Shown here one piece after another: positions 33,870 through 43,837 of a DNA stretch of 64,000 bases. The notes beneath the pieces were generated by a model that worked only from the letters and a program-made list of their open reading frames with translations, was not told where the DNA came from and did no database searches. Position 1 is the first letter of the stretch. Each line of letters begins with the position of its first letter. The position numbers were made by a program, and so were the translations under genes. The stretch covers positions 14,655,632 to 14,719,631 of the forward strand of contig NW_004454180.1 of the NCBI RefSeq assembly GCF_000283155.1. Direction: 5' to 3'. This stretch comes from Ceratotherium simum simum. Its lineage: Eukaryota; Chordata; Mammalia; Perissodactyla; Rhinocerotidae.

Positions 33870-34440
33870 CTCCCCAACTCCTGCATTCCCTGAAATAGAC
33901 CTTCCCAAGGCTCTGCTCTCAGCTCTCTTCTATCTCTGTGATTCCTCCTCTTCTACATTCTTACCTTTCACCGCTGTGTAGTCAACTCCCAACTCCACTT
34001 TGCAGCCTTGACTCCTCCAGATCTAGATGTCAGCTGCCCAGTAGGCGTCTCCCCCTACTTACTTAAATCAGCATTTCCAAAAGTGAACACTTCACTCCCC
34101 CATTTTGCTCCCAGGCCTTTTTCCTCCTGACTTCCGGACATTATACCATTATTCTCCCGGTCACTTAAGCTAGATTCCTAGATTCATTTTTCTTCCTCCT
34201 TCTGCCTTGCCATGAACCTCATGCTAGAGTCTTCACCCTGACTCAGGACCTCATTGCCTCTCCAGTCCCACTATAACCACCTGCTGGGTGAATTTCCCTA
34301 CTTTTGGTTTCTCTTACTTTCACTTCTCTTACACATTGTTGCCAGATCTTCAAATGCTCTGATCCTTCCATCCCCCCATCCCCTGCTCAAAAAATCTTTG
34401 GTGGCTTGCTACAGAATTAACATTATTCCAACAAACTAGG
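33870..34440 (+). mobile_element. L2 LINE, upstream 3' region
   Basis: 'cttgactcctccagatctag', 'cagctgcccagtaggcgtct', 'gcatttccaaaagtgaacac', 'actcaggacctcattgcctc' and 'ccctgctcaaaaaatctttg' follow the forward L2 order (compare 'ccaactgcctactggacatc'). Confidence 0.75.
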
Positions 34441-35800
34441 GATGTACCCTTCAAACTTTTGTCATGGTTTTTATTGTCTCTTTTTCATTTTACAATGGAT
34501 GAATTTCTTTAAACTTTCATATTTTCGGCGTATATCATATGCTGGGTGAGGAGTTCTCTAAATTTACTATGTTTTGGGTAAAATAGTTTCCCAATTTGTG
34601 TCATTCAGATGCGAGCAGTATAAATACTACTCAAAGTAACAAAAAAAAAAAAGACAACTTATTGTCAGAGAACAACTTACTGACTCACATAAAGACAAAA
34701 TCTAGAATTTGTTCTAGTCAGGCATGGCTGTTTCTAGGGGCTCAATGTCATTTTACAGATGTATTGGTCTCTCTCTCTTTTGGACAAGCTATGCATTCAA
34801 CCTGTTTGCTCACCCCAGCCAAAATATAGGCTTCACTTATAGCTCTGGCAAGAAAGTTCTGGTCAGGACTCTGATTGTTTCTGCTATGGTCACATATCCA
34901 TCCCTAAGTTAAACACAGTGGTGAGGGAAAATATTTGGCTGGACTTGGTTCACATACCTACCCCTGTGACAGAGAAATAGAGACAAGGGGGCAAGTTACC
35001 TTCACCCAAATCTCAAGGTATCGATTCTCTACAGAACAGAAGACTTGCTCCAGACTTGTATCAGAAAGTGTTTGAATTACCGGACACACACACATACACA
35101 CACACACATACACTGCACGCTTTTGGCTGCATGTAACAAAATGTCTAACTCAATAGGGCTTAAACAATAAAAATTTTTAAAATCTTACCAACCAAAAGTC
35201 TGCATGAAGAAAATCCCAGGATGGTGCAGTATCTCTTTCTTTCTTTCTGCTGGGTCATCCTGTCTTCCTTCACAAGATGGAACTCACAAGACGGCTGGGG
35301 CAGCTCCAAGAATTATACCTCATATAGCAGCGTTACAGGCAGGAAAGAAAGAGCAAAAGAGATCTTTCATACCATCTTTCCCAGAAGCCCCTAGCTGACT
35401 ATACCTCCCTCTCATTGGCAGGAACTGTCAAAAAACCCATCCCAGATCAATCTTTGGAAAAGAAAATGGAATAACTGACTTAGCACACCACATTTGTCCC
35501 CGGGGCTAAGTAGACTCATCCTGACTTTTGGTAAGAAAGAAAGTAAATGTCCTTTGGTAGGCCACTAATAATGTTTGCCATTAGACCAGATTTCTTATTT
35601 GATTCCTTTCACCTGTTTTAAACTTTTGGTAGTGTTTCTCATGCCAAGGGTTTTTTTAGATTGTTTTTTATTTTGAATCACAACATTTTGGAGCTCAGAG
35701 GAACTTAGGTCATTTACTAATGACTAAGTTCAGGGCTTTTCAAAATTTTTTATTTCAGACTTGTAACTCATCAAACAAATGCAAATAAATAGGAGAGTTT
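34441..35800. other. Non-coding DNA with (CA)n at 35084-35112
   Basis: No gene. The CA tract is interrupted by 'catacacac'. Small frames do not resemble known proteins. Confidence 0.45.
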
Positions 35801-35815
35801 AAAAATGAGCTGGTG

Positions 35816-36010
35816 TTGGGGGCCGGCCCAGTGGCGTAGTGGTTAAGTTTGAGTACTCTGCTTCGGCGGCCCTGGGTTCGTGGTCCAGATCCTGGGCACA
35901 GACCTACACAGCTCTTCAAGCCATGCTGTGGCAGCGACACATATACAAAGTAGAGGAAGATTGACACAGATGTTAGCTCAGGGACAATCTGCCTTAAGCA
36001 GAAAAAAAAA
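35816..36010 (+). mobile_element. ERE SINE, single-module form
   Basis: Head 'gggggccggcccagtggcgt', one 'gatgttagctcaggg' module and a poly-A tail. It is flanked by the perfect 15-bp duplication aaaaatgagctggtg at 35801-35815 and 36011-36025. Confidence 0.96.
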
Positions 36011-36094
36011 AAAAATGAGCTGGTGGAGGTGAGGGGGCTGGACAAAGAAAGTGAGGCCCTACTAGCCAATGGCCTTGGGGGCCTTCTGGAAAGC

Positions 36095-36760
36095 TAGAGC
36101 CCTTCAGAATGTCCCTCCTACACTGCTGGTGGGAATGTAAACTGGTGCAGCCACTAACAATATGGAGATTCCTCAAAAGATTAAGACTAGAACTTCCATG
36201 TGATTCAGCTATTCCACTCTTGGGTATTTATCCAAAGAACACAAAAACACTAAGTCAAAAAAATATTTGCACTGCTATGTTCATTGCAGTATTATTTACA
36301 ATAGCCAAGACTTGGAAACAACCTAAGTGCCCATGAATGAATGAATGAATAAAGAAGATGTCGTATATATACACGATGGAATACTACTCAGACATAAAAA
36401 AGATGAAATCTTGCCATTTGCAACAACATGGATGGAACCTGAGTGTATTATGCTAAGCGAAATAAATCAGACGGAGAAAGTCAAATACTGTATGATCTCA
36501 CTCATAAATAGAAGATAAAAACAACAACAACAAACAAACACACAGATACAGAGACTAGATTGGCGTTTACCAGAGGGGAAGGGAGAGAGGCGTAATGGGG
36601 CACACGTGTAAAGTGATGGATGGTAATTAGTCTCTGGGAGGTGAACATGATGTAGTCTACACAGAAATCGAAATATAATGGTATACAGCTGAAATTTATA
36701 TAATGTTATAAACCAATGTTATCTCAATAATCAAATAAACAAACAACAACAATAACAAAA
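36095..36760 (+). mobile_element. L1 ORF2 C-terminus and 3' UTR, relatively young
   Basis: A frame at 36109-36336 carries the typical L1 ORF2 tail, including 'IPLLGIYPKN' (about residues 43-52), followed by 'ggaatactactcagacataa', 'catggatggaacctgagtgt' and the 3' UTR end 'ccaatgttatctcaataatc' with an A-rich tail. The reading frame is short and the copy is 5'-truncated, so it is dead. It is better preserved than the other L1 pieces in the window. Confidence 0.93.
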
Positions 36761-36779
36761 CCCACATCTCTTCTTCAGT

Positions 36780-36855
36780 TCTCTCATTTTAAAGAACTGA
36801 GGTTTGGAAAGGTAAAATGATTTGACCCCGTTCTGCCACAGGTTACTTAGGATTA
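36780..36855 (-). mobile_element. MIR fragment, reverse orientation
   Basis: 'cattttaaagaactgaggtt', 'tggaaaggtaaaatgatttg' and the 'caggttacttaggattatag' end follow the reversed MIR core. Confidence 0.6.
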
Positions 36856-37104
36856 TAGTCCAGATTTCCTGATTCCCTAATCTCTTCATATCTTTTATGT
36901 CTTGATAATTCTGTAATGTATTTGTCTTCAAATTTTGTTCCACATCCACACACTAAAGAGTCCTTAAAAATAAAGCTTAATGTAGAATTCCTTACATTGC
37001 CACAATAGTCTTTATGAGCTTTCTCTAACTCCACTCTACAATTCTTGATATATAATGTCCTGAGCTATACACAGTATTTCTGGTGCAAGTACACATAGAT
37101 TTAT

Positions 37105-37315
37105 TCTGTTGTAGGCAGAACAGGGCAGTGGCTAAGCATCCAAGACGTTAAAAGTGATACTGCACGCTTTCCAATCTTGCCTCTAAGAGTCTCAGTTTCC
37201 TTATTTGTTGAGTTAGGGAAATCATAATACCTCCCTCACTGGGTTGAAGTCCTTGTGTAACGTACTTACATAGCCCAGCACATAGTAACTGCTATGTGTT
37301 TACTGTTATTTTCTC
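37105..37315 (+). mobile_element. MIR
   Basis: 'cagggcagtggctaagcatc', 'aagagtctcagtttccttat', 'aatcataatacctccctcac' and 'gcccagcacatagtaactgc' follow forward MIR. Confidence 0.85.
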
Positions 37316-38108
37316 ATATTTTTCTCCAAAATCCTCCTTGGCCATCCAAGATCCTGCAAATTGTTGGGAATTTCCCTCTCAGAGATAAAGGGCCAATGAT
37401 GCCTAAATCCAGAGCCTTCTATCTTATATTTAGATTCATTTCCATAAATGCATTTCCTTCACTTTACTTTCTCCCCATCATGTATCCTTGTTGTATGGTT
37501 TGCAGTTTTACTTTCTATGGAAACTAAGGGAAAGAGATCAAACTCATACTGAGTTGAAAGGGGTCCCAGGATCAAGTCATTCACTATGAAGGAAGGGGCA
37601 GTTTAGAGAATTTAGGTCACTTGGCTAGAATCACCAAGGTTTCAAAGTTCCCTATACAGATTACGTAGTTCCAATTTACTTCTTTAATTTGGATCAGGGT
37701 CCCAGTTCCCCTTCGCTACCCCCTCTTCCCTACTCCCAATCCCTGACAAATATCATCATGTATTTGTCTGAATAGCTAAGATAATAAAGGAAAAAAGGAG
37801 GAGGTTGTTATAAATTATCTAAATATCTGAAGATACAGCTAGGTACAGACAACAAAATTTTCATTTGCCTCCGTCACCAAAGACAGCTTCAGAAGAATCG
37901 CCTCTTAAAGTTCAACTGAAGTTAATATAATGAGATTTTTTGGTAAATGTTAATGTTTTCCCAATATTTTATGATAATTATTTAGTTAAAAATTCCACTA
38001 ATTTCTCCAATATTGAATGCATAAATATATAATTACTAGCAGAAAAGAATTACCATGCACATAGAAATATATGTTCTGGAAAGGTGTGGAAGGAAGCAAA
38101 CACAGTAA
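37316..38108. other. Non-coding DNA before the tRNA pair
   Basis: No gene or nameable repeat. Confidence 0.45.
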
Positions 38109-38179
38109 GCATTGGTGGTTCAGTGGTAGAATTCTCGCCTGCCACGCGGGAGGCCCGGGTTCGATTCCCGGCCAATGCA
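38109..38179 (+). tRNA. tRNA-Gly-GCC: tRNA-Gly (anticodon GCC)
   Basis: A complete 71-nt cytosolic tRNA gene. The acceptor arm GCATTGG pairs fully with CCAATGC, followed by the discriminator A. The D arm has GTTC/GAAT. The anticodon stem CTCGC/GCGGG encloses the loop CTGCCAC with anticodon GCC at 38141-38143. The T arm CCGGG-TTCGATT-CCCGG is intact. The internal B box is ggttcgattcc at 38158-38168. There is no intron, and T-runs follow for polymerase III termination. All stems pair and the sequence looks like the standard mammalian glycine tRNA, so it is probably functional. It faces tRNA-Ala 301 bp away on the other strand. Confidence 0.98.
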
Positions 38180-38189
38180 GAGCTTCAGG

Positions 38190-38205
38190 TTTTTCTCTCC
38201 TTTTT
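38190..38205 (+). terminator. Polymerase III terminator of tRNA-Gly
   Basis: Ttttt at 38190-38194, 10 bases after the tRNA end, with a second T run at 38201-38205 as backup. Confidence 0.85.
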
Positions 38206-38453
38206 AAAAACCTGCATGTCTCAGGTCCCCCAAAACAAGTTTAATAACAACATCCAGTCGTCGGCCTTCCCCAAATGAAGAAGGATGAATCAAGGCTAGT
38301 TTCCCGTTTCACTTTTAAGCAATGGAAAAGGCTGTTTCCCTGCGCTTCGCTGTTATCTTCGGCCTCTCTTTTAGATTACTTTTGGGCGCCCTAGAGTATG
38401 TGAGCAAAACGTATACACAAGTAATGGGATATACAGTTTCTAGGATGTGAGCG

Positions 38454-38465
38454 GAAAACGAAAAA
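38454..38465 (-). terminator. Polymerase III terminator of tRNA-Ala
   Basis: The plus strand reads aaaacgaaaaa; on the minus strand this is a T run of five (38461-38465), 15 bases past the tRNA-Ala 3' end, then a run of four. Confidence 0.8.
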
Positions 38466-38480
38466 GTGTAAGCGGCTGGT

Positions 38481-38552
38481 TGGAGATGCCGGGGATTGAA
38501 CCCGGGACCTCACACATGCGAAGCGCGCGCTCTACCACTGAGCTACATCCCC
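38481..38552 (-). tRNA. tRNA-Ala-CGC: tRNA-Ala (anticodon CGC)
   Basis: A complete 72-nt tRNA gene on the minus strand. The acceptor GGGGATG pairs with CATCTCC allowing G-U, followed by the discriminator A. The D arm is GCTC/GAGC. The anticodon stem CGCGC/GTGTG (two G-U pairs) closes the loop TTCGCAT with anticodon CGC, at plus positions 38518-38520. The T arm CCGGG-TTCAATC-CCCGG is intact. The acceptor contains the G-U wobble at 3:70, the alanyl-tRNA synthetase identity element. No intron. A T run follows. It is likely functional and belongs to the less numerous CGC alanine isoacceptor. Confidence 0.98.
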
Positions 38553-38689
38553 CAGCCGAGGATCCTGTTTCTGGTGTAGGTATTCATTCAGTTTAGTTAG
38601 CGATAGTCAAATTACTATAGGAGAATCTGAAGAGTTTATTTTGGTTAGTGTTTCTGTAGCGTGTTTCTGCCCTTCCCACCCCCGTCTTA

Positions 38690-39060
38690 AGCTGCTTCCA
38701 TTGTGCACTGCGACACCCTGCAGCCAGCAGTCTCGGACGCAGTGAGGAGCGGCTCCCGAGCACTCCTGCCGGGCGCCTGGAGCTCGGCGAGGGAGGGATC
38801 GGGAGCCCACCCCGCCCCCAGGCGCTAGGAATGCCCGGCGGAGCCGGACTCATCCGCGTGTTTACTGCGCAGGCGCCGGAGGGCCGGGAGGGCGCAGTGC
38901 CTCCAGCGCGCCACTTTGTCTGGGGATCGAACCCCGACTCCGACCCTGACCGAGGCCCAGCACGGGGAACGCGCCGCCAGCGTCACCCACGGAGACCTGC
39001 TCCTGAAGCAGAGCTCCTTCTGTGCGCGCCCGAAAACCTTCTGGATGTAACTGTACAACA
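38690..39060. promoter_or_regulatory. Second CpG island beside the tRNA pair
   Basis: GC-rich, CpG-dense DNA abutting tRNA-Ala on its upstream side. It contains ctgcgcaggcgcc at 38865-38877, a good NRF1-type site, and ggggatcgaacccc at 38922-38935, a B-box-like motif on the minus strand (GGTTCGATCCC). No convincing exon or strong splice donor is seen. It may be a non-coding RNA promoter, a regulatory element, or open DNA kept free of methylation by tRNA-gene activity. Open frames here are composition artefacts. Confidence 0.6.
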
Positions 39061-40207
39061 CCCCCCACCCCCGAAATAAACCCACATCTCAAGAAAATGA
39101 CGTGTTCACGCCAAATCCCCATAAACTGGGTTGTGTAGGGGTTACAGCCACCTCTTGGAGACGAAAACGATTTTGCAACATGCTCTTCTTTTGGGGGGCC
39201 CAAAGTGAAAGAAAGAAGATGACACCATTACCCTCTTTGTAGCTAAATCGTATAAATTATGATAAAGTCGGGGCAACAGACTTGCTCAAGATGGATTTTT
39301 CTCTCTGTTTGATATTTACACCTAGAACCCATCTGATTGATTGATGTTTTGATAGTAATGTAAGTCACTGAACACCTCCTTTAATGTCCTCTGAACCCTC
39401 CTTAACCACTAATCGCACTCCCAGCCCCAAATGAAGAAATGTACCCCGAGTCCTGTTTCCTGGGAAATCGCCTCTCTCCAGGTGTTGGAGTGCTAGGTAA
39501 AACGGTGAATTAACTTGCATTATAGGAAATGTGTGTTTGACCCTTCCCGGTGCAGTTTAAACTGATAACCCAGGCAAGGGAAGACGGGGTGGTAGAAGCC
39601 TCAGACACCCTGAAGGGAGGGAGCAGGGGAGAGATTTGGTGCCAGGGGAGCTGAGTTACCGTCACTTCCAGCCGACCTGTAAGGCTGACCCCAACAGGTA
39701 CCGTCGACGGTGAGGACCTAGAATTTCCACTGCCTTCTGTTGCAGCAGAGCACCCCTCGTAAATGAAATAGTCACTGGGCCAAAAAACAGAGCAGAGCGC
39801 AGAAGTTTCAAAATAACTCTGGGTAAACCACAGCTTCATAATCAACTGCTGGATTAAAAATATAAATAAATTACTGTGTTTGCTTACGGCAGTTTAAACA
39901 AATAATGGCTCATAATCAGATGTTTTTAACTAGAACAAGCCACATACTGATTTAATACAACTACAATACAGAATGTCCAAAAAAACGCAGCCACGTCAGT
40001 GGACAGTCATTGAGGGGCTCTGCTCCAAGCCAGAACATTTCCAAACCAACCCCTGTATTCCATCCAGAGGCGCTAGAACGTGAACATCTCCGCTTGACTC
40101 TGAATTGGGAAACAGGGACATAGCCATTCCTCCAGTCCAAGGTTTTCACCAATGCAAATTACATCTGTAGTATTTAGTTAATGAGAAGGAAGCACATTTG
40201 TCTCTGG
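39061..40207. other. Repeat-poor non-coding DNA
   Basis: No recognisable repeat and no gene, unlike most of the window. The minus frame at 39510-39845 (111 codons) matches nothing. Low repeat content next to the tRNA/CpG cluster suggests possible regulatory constraint. Confidence 0.45.
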
Positions 40208-40224
40208 TGACCTCACTTTGACCT
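40208..40224 (-). promoter_or_regulatory. Perfect DR5 nuclear-receptor element
   Basis: The plus strand reads tgacct-cactt-tgacct, the complement of AGGTCA-AAGTG-AGGTCA. Two perfect hexamers in direct repeat with a 5-bp spacer form the consensus retinoic-acid type (RAR/RXR) element, which also binds RXR dimers with NR4A1/NR4A2. The motif is seen; occupancy is not shown. Confidence 0.45.
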
Positions 40225-40944
40225 CCTCTTTAGGATCCCTTCTCATGTTATGGTTTATTTCTCCTTCACCTGAGGCACTCCCTTTCTGGGGCTTCTTTCT
40301 CAAACAATTAAATTTCAGAGCTAAGCCCAGAGAAGGCTCCTTTTAAGTGCTCACTCCTCCTGTCCACCAGTCCAAGGCCTCACTTCATGAATTTGATAAA
40401 GAAAATGAAGCCAAGCTCTAAAGCCAACAGAGGATGAGAAGCTGATTTATTGGCCTGGCTTAACCCAAAATAAAAGCTCTAATGCAGTGGGCTTTTTCAG
40501 CCACTCTGGTTGAGTGGAAAGGAGAACCAGGAGGCACAATTTTAGATTAGGGGGTCTTTTCAGGAAAACTTCTTGGGTCGCATCTATTCTGTATGCAAAT
40601 GAACTGCCCCAGCTCTGCTTGCAGATAAAGAGAGGTTGACCAAATGCCCAAAATTATGGAGGATAAAAAAATTCAGTTCTATCTTCCACATTTCCCACAT
40701 CTCTTGTGGTTGGGGACAAATTTCCCCCATTCTCAGTCTCTCTCTTTCTCTGTCACACACATCAAACACACCCACACAACATTCATAAGGATGGACCGTA
40801 GGCCCCCACTTTTAGGCAGGTGATGTTTATCTCTGGCACCGTTTCCACCTTCTTGCTTCAGCTCTCAGCACTCTGTCCGGTAAGTACAGAGCATTTTTCC
40901 CTCAAAGCTGGCAATGAGCTAAGATGTTTATTCCCAGTTGAAGC
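40225..40944. other. Repeat-poor non-coding DNA
   Basis: No gene or clear repeat. Confidence 0.4.
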
Positions 40945-41130
40945 AGAAGTTCTTACTCCTGACTGCACGTTAGAATTACTGGCAGAGTCTCTGAAAAATA
41001 CTGATGCTTGCTTGAGCCCAACCCCAAACCAATTCAATCAGAATCTGTAGGAGTGGGTCCAAGTATCAGCTTTTTACCCTCTCAGGTAATTCCAGTGCGC
41101 AGCTAACCCTGAGGGCCACTACTGGAGGGC
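40945..41130. mobile_element. MER5A-like hAT DNA transposon
   Basis: 'ctgactgcacgttagaatta', 'aaaaatactgatgcttgctt', 'caattcaatcagaatctgta' and 'cagctttttaccctctcagg' follow the MER5A order. Confidence 0.85.
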
Positions 41131-41149
41131 TATTTGCAAGTCAATAAGA

Positions 41150-41275
41150 GATGTCTAGTAAACTTATTGTGTTAATCATTTTGCAATATATACATGTATC
41201 AAATTGTTATATTGAACACCCTAAATTAATACAATGTTATACGTCAATTGTATCTCAATAAAACTGGGGAAAAAC
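41150..41275 (+). mobile_element. L1 3' UTR terminal fragment
   Basis: 'aatcattttgcaatatatac', 'caaattgttatattgaacac' and 'atacgtcaattgtatctcaa' followed by taaaactggggaaaaa is an L1 3' terminus. Confidence 0.8.
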
Positions 41276-41301
41276 CCCGACAAAAGATGTCTATTACTAG
41301 C

Positions 41302-41695
41302 CCAGTGTTTCTCAAACTTGGCTGCATATTGGAAGTACCTGAGAAGCTTTAAAAAAAAATTCTGGGGGCTGGCCTGATGGCCTAGTGGTTAAGTTTATGT
41401 GCTCCGCTTCGGTGGCCTGGGGTTTGCAGGTTTGAATCCTGGGCGTGGAGAGACACACTGCCCATCAAGCCACGTTGTGGTGGCATCTCACATACAAAAT
41501 AGAGGAAGGAAGATTGGCAATAGATGTTAGCTCAGGGCCAATCTTTCTCACCAAAAAAAAAAAGCAATTCTGATGCTTGAATCCCATCCCCACATATACT
41601 GATTTAATCAGTTTGAGGATGGCCTGGGCATGGGACTTTTAAAAGGCTACATGGGTGACTCTAATATGCAGCCAAGGTAGAGAACCATAGTATTC
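41302..41695. mobile_element. MER5A-like hAT element split by an ERE
   Basis: Left part 41302-41364 (cagtgtttctcaaacttggc, aagtacctgagaagcttt) and right part 41566-41695 (gatgcttgaatcccatcc, 'cctgggcatgggacttttaa', 'agccaaggtagagaacca') join into one MER5A once the ERE is removed. Confidence 0.9.
41365..41565 (+). mobile_element. ERE SINE inserted into MER5A
   Basis: Head 'gggggctggcctgatggcct', one module and a poly-A tail. A short duplication, aattctg, lies at 41358-41364 and 41566-41572. The host is interrupted at this exact point. Confidence 0.93.
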
Positions 41696-41699
41696 TAGT

Positions 41700-42277
41700 G
41701 CATACTTTCTCAAGTTCTCCACCCAGTTGTATGAGCAACCGAACCTGCCATAATTCTGAGTGGAAGACTCATTGCCGAGAACCCCCACACTCAGGAATTG
41801 GCATTGCCGGACGATGAAACAAGGCGACTCATTCCAACTTCTCTTCCCTATTTTCCTTCACATAAAATAAAACTGGTGGAGGCAGGTGTTCAAGTGCTAA
41901 AAACAAGCATTTCTTAACCTCCTATATTCTGTCTCGTCTACCCCAGCCCCATGTTATGTGAATGGGTGACTCAAGTGAGGTGGCCCTGTTGATTTGCTGG
42001 CCATTAGGAAGGCTCAAGGAGAGACTAGGAAAGGCGTGGGAGGAGAGTGGTCTGCACTTGGCACCTGGGAATGCCCAATGATGTTGCTTCCTGCATGAAA
42101 AAAGACTGGATTGCTTTACTCAACACCTAAAGGAACAGGCAGCTCTTTGAAATACAATATTTTGCTCCTCAGGGTCATAACTATTAGTAATTCTTCATCA
42201 CCACAGTTAATTATGATTAATAACAACCTGAGGGCCAAAAAAGCTACTGGTTACTTTTAATTCAAAGAAAGTTAATA
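41700..42277. other. Non-coding DNA, nothing recognised
   Basis: No gene or clear repeat. Confidence 0.4.
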
Positions 42278-42291
42278 AACATTACTCTTTT

Positions 42292-42590
42292 TTTTTTTTT
42301 TTTGTGAGGAAGATCAGCCCTGAGCTAGCATCCATGCTAATCCTCCTCTTTTTTGCTGAGGAAGACTGGCTCTCAGCTAACATCTATTGCCAATCCTCCT
42401 CCTTCCCCACCCCCCCAAAACCCCAGTGGATGGTTGTATGTCATAGTTGCACATCCTTCTAGTTGCTGTATGTGGGACGCAGCCTCAGCATGGCCGGAGA
42501 AGCGGTGCGTCAATGCGCGCCCGGGGTCCGAACCCAGGCCGCCAGTAGCGGAGCACACGCCCTTAACCACTAAGCCACCAGGCCAGCCCC
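42292..42590 (-). mobile_element. ERE SINE, long form with both body modules, reverse
   Basis: From left: T-rich tail, two 'gctcagggc'-module complements, then the 'ccccagtggatggttgtatg' body, B-box complement and head 'ccaggccagcccc'. Flanked by aacattactctttt (42278-42291) and aacattattctttt (42591-42604), one mismatch. Confidence 0.95.
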
Positions 42591-42604
42591 AACATTATTC
42601 TTTT

Positions 42605-43199
42605 CAGTAAGAACCCCAAAGTGAAAAATTATAGTGATCATAATTTGCATTTAGAATTAGAAGTATTTATTGAACAGTAAGTTAGATCCTACTTGGAAAG
42701 ATGTAAATTCTATAATTTAGATTCTGGTTACAAATAGATGGAAACAGAAGGAGGTACATATTTAAGATGACATTTAAGAGAGAAGAGATGTTACAGAAAG
42801 CCTATACTTCTGGAAACTAGCAATGGTCAGTCAGTTTAAGCAAGGGATTTTTAAGATTGGAAGGAGAAAAAAATATCTGTCTATATGGGATATGAAACAT
42901 TTTTCCAAATTTAGATGATCTACTCAAGGATGGGAGCTTCTGTAGTCTTACAGTACTGCTCATTCACAAAAGCTGGAAATAGGATACATATTTTCTTATG
43001 GTGGTCTCTGACTGAGGTCTTATTTTGCCAACTAACTAGCCCCTTGAAATTAGGTATTGTATTTTATTCTTTATAAATTCTCCATATCACCAAGCACTTA
43101 ATGAGTTCTCAATAGGCTTATAATACATTTTGGCTTACAATTTTAAGTGAGAAGTTGGTTAAAAAAAAAAAAAGAAAGGGTGTGTAAGGGTAAACAGGC
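42605..43199. other. AT-rich non-coding DNA
   Basis: No gene. A short L2-like end may lie near 42655-42720. Confidence 0.4.
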
Positions 43200-43362
43200 A
43201 TAAAGGATTCTATTGGGGTGATGAAGATGTACTAAAAGATATTCTAAAACTGGATTATGGCAATGGTTGCACAGCTCAGTCAAATTACCCAAAATTACTT
43301 AATTGTATGGGTAAAATGGGTGAATTTTATGACGTAAATCATACCTCAACAAAGTTTTAAAA
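43200..43362 (+). mobile_element. L1 3' UTR fragment
   Basis: 'ggggtgatgaagatgtacta', 'ctggattatggcaatggttg', 'cacagctcagtcaaattacc' and 'ggtgaattttatgacgtaaa' are an L1 3' UTR, forward. Confidence 0.85.
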
Positions 43363-43373
43363 AATGAGGGTAT

Positions 43374-43655
43374 GGGGACGGCCTGGTGGCATAGCAGTTA
43401 AGTTCGCACATTCCGCTTTGGCAGTACAGGGTACGCAGGTTCAGACCCTGGGCACAGACCTACTCACTGCTCATCAAGCCATGCTGAGGTGGCGTCCCAC
43501 ATAGAGAAACTAACAGGACCTACAACTAGGATATACAACTATGTACTGGGGCTTTGGGGAGAAAAAAAGAAAAAAAGAGGAAGATTGGCAGCAGATGTTA
43601 GCTCAGGGCCAATCTCCCTCCAAAATAAGAAAAGAAAGAAAGAAAGAAAAAAATG
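43374..43655 (+). mobile_element. ERE SINE, long form
   Basis: Head 'ggggacggcctggtggcata', body 'aggatatacaactatgtact' then a module 'gatgttagctcagggccaat' and an A/GAAA-rich tail. The target duplication is uncertain (aaaaaatg on both sides). Confidence 0.9.
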
Positions 43656-43837
43656 GTGCATCCTATTTAAAAAAAAAAGTGATAGTATGTAAGGGAATTA
43701 AATGTGTTAACAATGGAATGGGATTAACATGACAGTGACAAGTTACACATACAGGAGGATAAAAGACAAAGATTTCCTGTGAATGTAGAAGGAAAGAAGG
43801 AGCTAGTTGTTACATAGATAGGGAAACTACTGTTTCT

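Noticed and set aside
38922..39000. Third tRNA gene suggested by a B-box-like motif
   Set aside because: No acceptor, D or anticodon stems can be formed at the right spacing. Kept only as a possible isolated TFIIIC motif.
38593..39203. Overlapping frames near the tRNA genes (up to 113 codons)
   Set aside because: Same composition effect in the smaller CpG island. No splice or family support.
42353..42610. Recurrent frames with similar protein sequence at 24.1, 42.4, 52.4 and 57.5 kb
   Set aside because: All are ERE SINE translated. The similarity reflects the repeat, not a gene family.
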